The notes under the pieces: model-generated
Database searches by the model: none
Told to the model about the DNA's origin: nothing
What the model saw: only the letters and a program-made list of their open reading frames with translations
DNA from: an uncultured Roseburia sp.
GTDB lineage: Bacteria; Bacillota; Clostridia; Lachnospirales; Lachnospiraceae
Direction of reading: 5' to 3'
DNA: 18,371 nucleotides
Assembly: GCA_947652855.1 (NCBI GenBank)
Contig: CANTEO010000051.1
Coordinates: 1-18,371 of the forward strand
Shown: in pieces, positions 13,392 to 18,371 of the stretch
Numbering within the stretch: position 1 is the stretch's first letter
Layout: each line of letters starts with the position of its first letter
Position numbers and translations under genes: made by a program

Positions 13392-15470
13392 TTACTGCCC
13401 CGTCAGCCTGAACTTTGTCATTTCCTGCTCCATCTCTTTTGAGACCGTCGAGAGGCCATCCACGCATCCCGCCACATAACGAATCCCCGAAAGCTGGCCC
13501 TCTAAGGCCAGGGCCACGTTTTCCGTCAAATCCGCCGTATGCTCCAGGATCGCCCGAATCCGTTCCGCCGCGTGTACCATGGAGCGGTCGCACTTATGCA
13601 TCTCCACTACCAGCTCCTCCATGCCGCTCACAGAATCCTTTGTCTTTTCCGCAAGCTGCCTGAAGTCCGAAAACGTCCGCTGCACCTTATCCACAGCGTC
13701 TGCCTGACCGTCCACTCCCTGCTTAATGGACGCGATCGTCGCCACGGCCTCTTCCATTTCCATGCACAGCTTCACAATCATCGCCTCAATGCTCTCTGTC
13801 GCCGCCGTAGAGTCCGAAGCCAGCTTGCCGATGGACTCCGCCACTACCGCAAAGCCCTTTCCGCCCTCCCCGGCGCGCGCCGCCTCAATCGACGCGTTCA
13901 ACGCGAGCAGGGACGTCTGCGAAGAAATCTTATTGATTGCGCCCACAATGCCCGAAATCTCCATGGAACGCTCCTTTAAGCTTAGGATCTTCTTATAAGA
14001 AGATTCCATCAGCTCCGTCGTCACTTCATTCTGACGCTTCATCTCCCCAACCGTCTCCGCTCCCTTTTCCCCGGATAAAATGACGTTCTGCGCGTCTTCC
14101 AGCAAAAAGCCGCTCTTTTCCCTAAGCTTGGCAAATTTCTCCTCCAGCTCCGAGGCGCGCGTCACAACCCGGTTCACGTCCTTATTCTGATCCTCTGTCC
14201 CGTTTGCGATTTCCTGAGCGGCCTGATGGATGGAGCCGACCTTCTCCTCAATGTCCTTAAGCTGCGCGGAGCTTTGAATCACCTCCCCGGAAAAAGAAGT
14301 CATTTTCACCAAAATTCCGGAAAGCTTCGCGATCATCTTATTATAGCTTTTTGAAAGCGTGCCGATTTCATTGTTCCCAGACTCATCCGCCCGCATCGTG
14401 AAATCTCCGTCCGAGGCATTTCCTATTAAGCCTGTGATGGAGACAATCGGCTTCGTCAATTTCCGCGCCAGCGCCGTAATCACGACAACAGCCGCCACTA
14501 TCGCGGCCACAGCCGCCAAAACCGTGACAAAAACCATGCGGCTTACCATCGCCATCGCAGAAGACGCCTTCTGCAGCGTAATGACAGACCAGGAATCCGA
14601 CTCTCCTTTTAACGCAACGGACGCATAGCTTATGTAATAGGATGTGCCTCCATCCTTTATCTTACGGCATCCGCAATTCCCGTCCATCACATCCGCGACC
14701 GCCTGCCGGTACTCTTCTGATATCTCAAACGGCTCCTCTTTTGTCAGAATGTTCCCCTGCCCGTCTGTCAAGGCCCTGCCATTCGCGTCCTTTTGGGATC
14801 TGGTCCTGGTCAGCTCCTTATAATTATACAGCTCCTCAATCTGGGCGCTGTCCGGGTGCGCGACCACAACGCCCTCCCCGTCAATGACAAATGAAAATTC
14901 GCCGTTTTCCACGTCGGAAAATTCCTCAATGATGCCCTGCAGATAATCCAGCTTAATGTCCGCGGCGAACACGCCGCTTAAGCCGTCCGACCCATACATC
15001 GGAAAAAAGATGGACGCGCAGGGCATCCCAGTATTCACGGAATAATAGGATTTTGAGACAAAGGGCTTCTCCTCCTGCATCATCTGGGTAAACCACCAGC
15101 GCGTGGAGCGGTCGGCCAGCTCGCCGGAGGAACGCCCTGTCTGCATCCCGTCCGCCCCCTGCACATACAACAGCTCCAAATAAGAATTGCGTTCTGCGCA
15201 GCCCTTCAAAACCGGCGTCTGCTCCTCCGTCTCCATTGAACATATGCTTGGGCTGACGGAAAGCTCCTGGGCCACCGCATACGCCCCTTCCAAAAACGTC
15301 GCGATCTCGCCGGACACCAGGCAGGATTTGTCCTGATTCCTGTCAAATATCTCCTGCTCATAGGATGTCGTGAATAACGCCAATGCAATGACGGACAAAA
15401 ACACCGCCAATGTGCAGACAATCGCGATGATCGGCAAAAGCAGCTGCTTTAATATGCTCTTTTGTTTCAT
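13392..15470 (-). CDS. Methyl-accepting chemotaxis protein with dCache sensor
   Basis: 692 residues from the ATG at 15468-15470, preceded by AAGGAG 6 bases away; a TTG six codons upstream has no such site. Order: membrane helix (9-33), extracellular double-Cache sensor (about 37-300), second helix (311-334), HAMP linker (335-388), methylation helices, and the kinase-control hairpin with SLLALNASIEAARAGEGGKG (520-539), then a C-terminal coiled coil. The sensor holds RWWF (124-127) and FAADIKLDY (168-176), partly matching the R-x-W-Y plus Asp pattern of amino-acid-binding dCache domains. It should signal to CheA/CheW, which are not encoded here. No CheB/CheR-tethering C-terminal pentapeptide is visible. 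Confidence 0.94.
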   Translation of the reverse strand: MKQKSILKQLLLPIIAIVCTLAVFLSVIALALFTTSYEQEIFDRNQDKSCLVSGEIATFLEGAYAVAQELSVSPSICSMETEEQTPVLKGCAERNSYLELLYVQGADGMQTGRSSGELADRSTRWWFTQMMQEEKPFVSKSYYSVNTGMPCASIFFPMYGSDGLSGVFAADIKLDYLQGIIEEFSDVENGEFSFVIDGEGVVVAHPDSAQIEELYNYKELTRTRSQKDANGRALTDGQGNILTKEEPFEISEEYRQAVADVMDGNCGCRKIKDGGTSYYISYASVALKGESDSWSVITLQKASSAMAMVSRMVFVTVLAAVAAIVAAVVVITALARKLTKPIVSITGLIGNASDGDFTMRADESGNNEIGTLSKSYNKMIAKLSGILVKMTSFSGEVIQSSAQLKDIEEKVGSIHQAAQEIANGTEDQNKDVNRVVTRASELEEKFAKLREKSGFLLEDAQNVILSGEKGAETVGEMKRQNEVTTELMESSYKKILSLKERSMEISGIVGAINKISSQTSLLALNASIEAARAGEGGKGFAVVAESIGKLASDSTAATESIEAMIVKLCMEMEEAVATIASIKQGVDGQADAVDKVQRTFSDFRQLAEKTKDSVSGMEELVVEMHKCDRSMVHAAERIRAILEHTADLTENVALALEGQLSGIRYVAGCVDGLSTVSKEMEQEMTKFRLTGQ

Positions 15471-15507
15471 AATCCTCTCCTTATCCAAAACCCTTCGATT
15501 TATTATT

Positions 15508-15536
15508 AAAGTAGCATAGAAAATAGTATTTGTAAA
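15508..15536 (-). promoter_or_regulatory. Possible chemoreceptor promoter
   Basis: On the - strand, TTTACA (15531-15536), a 17-base spacer and TACTTT (15508-15513). The -10 box is poor (TTTAAT is available at 15505-15510 but with a 20-base spacer). Its -35 box overlaps that of the apbE promoter on the other strand. Confidence 0.35.
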
Positions 15537-15558
15537 TATGCCGCAAGGGCGCTATACT
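15530..15558 (+). promoter_or_regulatory. apbE promoter
   Basis: TTGTAA (15530-15535), a 17-base spacer and TATACT (15553-15558). The expected start is near 15565, only about 20 bases before the ATG, with AAAGGA (15571-15576) as the ribosome binding site. Confidence 0.65.
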
Positions 15559-15583
15559 TTACCAAAAAAGAAAGGAATTCCAT

Positions 15584-16606
15584 ATGCGTTCCCATTTCAA
15601 CATCCTGCGCCCAATCCCTAAAGCGGCGCCCTGCCTTTTATTGGCCCTTCTCCTTTTTTCCGGCTGCGCGCTGCCCCAAAAAAACGGCACAGCCTCAAAA
15701 ACCGGGTTCTATTTTGACACGGTCATCACGGTCACTCTGTATGGCAGCTCTGACAGCTCCCTGATTGACGGATGCTTTTCCATTGCCGAAGACTACGAAA
15801 AGATGCTTAGCGCGACAAAAGAAGGCAGCGACGTCTCTAACGTCAACCAGGCAAACGGCTCTCCCGTCACCGTAAAGGACGAGACGGCCGCGCTCCTTGA
15901 AAAAGGGCTTGCCTACTCTAAATTAAGCGGAGGCGCATTCGACATCACAGTCGGAAGGCTCTCCTCCCTCTGGAATTTTTCCGAAAATGACGGATCGCTC
16001 CCAGACAAATCCGCCCTTCAAAACGCCGTGTCTACCGTAGGCTATCAAAACGTCTCCATTGCCGGCAATGAAGTGAGCCTAACCAACCCCGACGCGGCGA
16101 TTGACCTTGGCGCAATTGCAAAAGGCTACATTGCCGACCAGATGAAAGCCTATCTGAACGAACACGGCGTGACGGCCGGAACCATTAATTTAGGGGGAAA
16201 CGTCTTATGCATTGGGCCAAAGCCAGACGGCAGCCCTTACCGCATCGGCATCCAAAAGCCCTTTGACGAGCGCGGCTCCACAGCGGCCGTCGTTGAGGTA
16301 ATGGACGGAACCGTCGTGTCCTCCGGCGTTTATGAGCGCTATATCACGGTGGACGGCAAGCGGTATCATCACCTGTTGGACCCTTCCACTGGATATCCTT
16401 ACGAAAACGGCCTCTTAAGCGTCACCATCCTCTGCGAAGCCTCCGTAGACGGCGACGGCTTGAGCACTGCGTGCTTTTCCATGGGGCTTTATGACGGCAT
16501 GGAGCTCATTGAGCGCACAGAAGGCGCGGAGGCCGTCTTCCTCACCGAGGACAGCAAGCTGCATTGCTCCTCCGGCATCGGCGACAGCATTCAGATTGAG
16601 CGCTAA
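15584..16606 (+). CDS. apbE: FAD:protein FMN transferase, lipoprotein
   Basis: 340 residues. The N-terminus is a lipoprotein signal: basic start, hydrophobic core (16-25) and FSGC with Cys28 as the lipidation site, so the enzyme sits on the outer face of the membrane. ApbE transfers FMN from FAD onto a threonine or serine of exported flavoproteins such as Rnf/Nqr subunits, using Mg2+. Family motifs are GGAFDITVGRL (116-126), AIDLGAIAKGYIAD (172-185), INLGGNVL (201-208), HHLLDPSTGYP (262-272) and DGDGLSTACF (289-298), the last in the metal-binding loop. No target flavoprotein is nearby. The stop overlaps the end of the convergent peptidase gene by four bases, with no terminator hairpin between. 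Confidence 0.95.
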   Translation: MRSHFNILRPIPKAAPCLLLALLLFSGCALPQKNGTASKTGFYFDTVITVTLYGSSDSSLIDGCFSIAEDYEKMLSATKEGSDVSNVNQANGSPVTVKDETAALLEKGLAYSKLSGGAFDITVGRLSSLWNFSENDGSLPDKSALQNAVSTVGYQNVSIAGNEVSLTNPDAAIDLGAIAKGYIADQMKAYLNEHGVTAGTINLGGNVLCIGPKPDGSPYRIGIQKPFDERGSTAAVVEVMDGTVVSSGVYERYITVDGKRYHHLLDPSTGYPYENGLLSVTILCEASVDGDGLSTACFSMGLYDGMELIERTEGAEAVFLTEDSKLHCSSGIGDSIQIER

Positions 16607-17526
16607 TTCTCTTTCTCAAAATGCTGATAGTCCTTCACGCTTTGAAAATCCCCTCCCCAGGTGAATCCGGCCTGGGTGAAGAGCTGATACGCCAGGTCGT
16701 CCCGGTCAATTTTATAAGAAAACTCCTTCGTCCGGTCTGCGTACTCCATGCCGCTTTTGGGCTGACAGAAGACGCTCCCGTCAGAATTTTCCTTCACATA
16801 GGGATTATACTTTGGATTTAAGTCAATCGCCATTCCATAGCTGTGATTGGACAGCTTACTGCTCCCCGCAATCGTCCTGTAATTGAACGCGGAAGTATTG
16901 TTGTCATCCATGGACGCCTCGTCATCTGCGCCGTAATCATCAATCAGCGTCATTTTCTCAATGGGATACTGATGCTCATAGAGCGTTTGAAAAATCTCAA
17001 GCACATCCTCCTCGATCTTCTGGTTTACGATCATTTCCCCGACATAGGTGTTCCCGTCCAACCCATAATGCAGCATCTTCAGATAGGAAAGCTCGGAATG
17101 CGCGATATTCTCATTCTCCACATAGGATTTTCCCAATATGCGCCCCAAAAGCGCGTCGTCCACCGCAGCCGCAAAAAACAGGCGACTGGTCAGCTCAGGC
17201 TCCGCCATGCCTTTTAGGGCCAGCTCCCCGGCTGGCAGGCTTAAAATCCTCTGGCTCTCCTGCTCCATAGCCATCGCCTCTAAAGCCGCTTCGCGTTCCG
17301 GCTCCTCCTCTGGCTCCCCGGCTTCCTTATCATCTGCCTGTGCAGGCGCCTCTGTATCCATCCGCTCTGTCCCTTGCGCCAGCTTTCCCTGCGCAATGGC
17401 CCCCTCTTCCCTTCTTCCGCAGCCAATGCAGGAACACAAAAGCAACGTGGCTGACAACGCAAAAACGAACGCTGTGGAAGGGCGCCCTCGCCTTAGAGAC
17501 AAAACGGGCCGCTTTTCCTTATCCAT
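16603..17526 (-). CDS. M15-family (VanY-like) peptidase, probable lipoprotein
   Basis: 307 residues. A basic start, hydrophobic segment (18-31) and LCSC or CIGC (Cys33 or Cys36) suggest a lipoprotein. A low-complexity acidic linker (about 50-95) follows, then the catalytic region at the C-terminus: SNHSYGMAIDLNPKYNP (226-242) with zinc ligands His228 and Asp235, and WGGDFQSVKDYQHFE (290-304) with Asp299 and His302. This matches D-alanyl-D-alanine carboxypeptidase-like M15_4 proteins, which cut peptidoglycan stem peptides; substrate is inferred. AAGGGAG lies 4 bases before the ATG, and the start overlaps the upstream hypothetical gene by 8 bases, so the two are coupled. Confidence 0.85.
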   Translation of the reverse strand: MDKEKRPVLSLRRGRPSTAFVFALSATLLLCSCIGCGRREEGAIAQGKLAQGTERMDTEAPAQADDKEAGEPEEEPEREAALEAMAMEQESQRILSLPAGELALKGMAEPELTSRLFFAAAVDDALLGRILGKSYVENENIAHSELSYLKMLHYGLDGNTYVGEMIVNQKIEEDVLEIFQTLYEHQYPIEKMTLIDDYGADDEASMDDNNTSAFNYRTIAGSSKLSNHSYGMAIDLNPKYNPYVKENSDGSVFCQPKSGMEYADRTKEFSYKIDRDDLAYQLFTQAGFTWGGDFQSVKDYQHFEKEN

Positions 17527-18022
17527 ACAGCTCCCTTCTCAACGCCTCGCATACGCCCGCCAGCTTGAGCATATCTTCCTCTGATTCCATCTCGCTTAAA
17601 TCATATGCCATCGGGTCAGACACAAAATCCTTCAGAGCCTCATTCAACAGCTTATGCTCCTCTGGCGTGGCCGTGACGCTAAGCTTAGGCACGTCCGTCT
17701 CCAGGCTCTGCCCCGCCAGCTCATTCAGATTCACGCTGCCGCTTACCCTGCACTCCAGCAGCAGGGCGGCAAGGTCGGCAATCACCAAAATCGCATAATG
17801 GAATTCCGCCTCCATCTCCTCCTGCTCCCCTTGCGTCCATGCAACGGCCAACGGCTCCTCATGTTGACGAAAATCGCCGTTTAGCCTGTCTAGGCCAATC
17901 TCTGAAAACAGCTCCCCAAACGGAATGCGTTCCTTTTGCTTTCCCGCCAGGTACTCCACCAGCGTTAAGCTGTCATCCGTATCGCCAATCCAGTGATCCC
18001 AATATGTATCTGCAATATACAT
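17519..18022 (-). CDS. Acidic hypothetical protein, 167 aa
   Basis: The ATG follows GGAGGG about 7 bases upstream. There is no signal peptide or clear membrane helix, so it is probably cytosolic, although residues 79-91 (HYAILVIADLAAL region) are hydrophobic. The product is acidic, with an aromatic start YIADTYWDHWIGDTDDSLTL (2-21) and a helical C-terminus rich in Glu and Leu. From memory the WIGDTDDSLTLVEYLA segment (11-26) recalls Imm68-type immunity proteins, but I cannot confirm this and no toxin gene is in view. Its stop overlaps the M15 peptidase start by 8 bases. Function unknown. Confidence 0.65.
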   Translation of the reverse strand: MYIADTYWDHWIGDTDDSLTLVEYLAGKQKERIPFGELFSEIGLDRLNGDFRQHEEPLAVAWTQGEQEEMEAEFHYAILVIADLAALLLECRVSGSVNLNELAGQSLETDVPKLSVTATPEEHKLLNEALKDFVSDPMAYDLSEMESEEDMLKLAGVCEALRRELYG

Positions 18023-18189
18023 TCTTTCTTCCCTCCTGAATTCATCTGAAAGCCTTCTGCCCCTCCAACGGCATAAGCTCCCAGAATTTGCTTACCGTCT
18101 ATCAGTATACAGCGCCGCAGTCAAAAACACAACCGACAGAAAATGCTTTGAAACCCGACGCATGCAGGCATGGAAACGGAAAATGCATC

Positions 18190-18218
18190 TTGCAATCCAA
18201 TATTGCATATGCTATAAT
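18190..18218 (+). promoter_or_regulatory. Near-consensus promoter with internal dyad
   Basis: TTGCAA (18190-18195), a 17-base spacer and TATAAT (18213-18218). TGCAAT (18191-18196) and ATTGCA (18202-18207) form a 6-bp dyad, 5 bases apart, over the -35 box and spacer, a position suited to a repressor. Transcription should start near 18225. Confidence 0.7.
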
Positions 18219-18224
18219 GCCAAT

Positions 18225-18305
18225 AGGCAAAAGAGAGATGATTTCCATGAGATCAAAGGACGAATCCCCTAACCGTAGTGGTGTACAGTTAGGGGATTCT
18301 TCTTT
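18225..18305 (+). ncRNA. Candidate short transcript (small RNA or leader)
   Basis: A promoter at 18190-18218 is followed by a 12-bp terminator stem (18262-18273 with 18288-18299) and a T-rich tail, giving an RNA of about 80 bases. No + strand gene precedes the terminator, so it must serve this transcript or regulate a gene beyond the right edge by attenuation. Ends are estimates. Confidence 0.4.
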
Positions 18306-18315
18306 TCTTTTATAG
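18247..18315 (+). CDS. Possible 22-residue leader peptide
   Basis: ATG at 18247 lies 9 bases after AAGAGAGA, a weak ribosome binding site, and opens a frame (MRSKDESPNRSGVQLG...) that reads through both arms of the terminator stem and stops at TAG 18313-18315. There is no run of one amino acid that would suggest classic attenuation. It may be chance, or a peptide whose translation melts the hairpin. Confidence 0.2.
   Translation: MRSKDESPNRSGVQLGDSSFLL
18262..18310 (+). terminator. Intrinsic terminator of the short transcript
   Basis: A 12-bp perfect stem (18262-18273 with 18288-18299), a 14-base loop, then TTCTTTTCTTT. The T-rich tail is on the + strand only, which fixes its direction. Confidence 0.75.
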
Positions 18316-18371
18316 TGGCAAAGCACCCACTAGGCTATTTGCTGTCCCCGTCTTTCCTATCAAGCCATTTG

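Larger units (their letters stand above)
18023..18371. other. Gene-poor right edge
   Basis: No convincing long gene. It holds the upstream region of the 167-residue gene on the - strand, a + strand promoter (18190-18218), a short transcript with terminator (to about 18310), and a weak TAGTGG/CCACTA inverted repeat (18313-18318 with 18327-18332). I see nothing interpretable in 18333-18371. Confidence 0.5.

Noticed and set aside
15471..15488. TTG start six codons upstream of the chemoreceptor ATG
   Set aside because: The AAGGAG site is placed for the ATG at 15468-15470; the TTG has no good site.
15535..15575. Possible sigma-28 (flagellar) promoter for the chemoreceptor
   Set aside because: TAAA-N15 is followed by GGCATATT, which matches the GCCGATAA consensus poorly.
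17340..17798. 152-codon open frame on the + strand
   Set aside because: Antisense to two overlapping - strand genes that have good starts and recognisable features.
1..18371. CRISPR array, tRNA, rRNA or insertion sequence
   Set aside because: No spaced direct-repeat array, cloverleaf, rRNA segment or transposase motif was seen on either strand.

Overview
The window looks like chromosome of a gut-type Lachnospiraceae or related Clostridia. Indicators are the strong AGGAGG-type ribosome binding sites, TTGACA/TATAAT-type promoters, GC-rich codon use, and the gene mix: a DegV fatty-acid-binding protein, an extracellular ApbE lipoprotein, a VanY-like lipoprotein, a dCache chemoreceptor and a fused Gld-like ABC exporter. 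Genus assignment is inference. I see no rRNA, tRNA, CRISPR array, insertion sequence or complete phage module.

Layout. 1-316: the AT-richer end of an unrecognised short operon (a truncated C-terminus plus a 60-residue protein). 367-798 (-): a GtrA-family membrane protein. 799-1033: a gene-free stretch with two strong inverted repeats, possibly a small RNA. 1034-2635 (-): a membrane-anchored spermidine-synthase-like protein, transcribed divergently from an RtcB RNA ligase (2854-4059, +) and a two-helix membrane protein (4118-4342, +). 4370-8043 (-): a three-gene ABC export operon read as ATPase (GTG start), then permease fused to a GldG-like extracytoplasmic domain, then a DUF4340 protein. Divergent from it, 8248-9367 (+) is a TetR-type repressor overlapping a flavodoxin-domain protein; its promoter carries three TTATATAAC repeats at an exact 13-bp period. 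9443-13313 (-): a likely operon read as degV, purA and three unrecognised genes (two membrane proteins and a zinc-ribbon protein, the last pair overlapping by ATGA). 13392-15470 (-): a methyl-accepting chemotaxis protein, divergent from apbE (15584-16606, +). 16603-18022 (-): a hypothetical acidic protein overlapping a lipoprotein M15 peptidase, which meets apbE tail to tail. 18023-18371: a gene-poor right edge with a near-consensus promoter followed about 45 bases later by an intrinsic terminator hairpin, i.e. a very short transcript.

Most genes are housekeeping or envelope functions. The items most likely to be new are the two orphan short-transcript candidates (about 886-1008 and 18225-18305), the repeat-array operator at 8191-8226, the three-gene block after purA, and the hypothetical protein/M15 peptidase pair. 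I do not see a defence island or another clearly novel multi-gene system.
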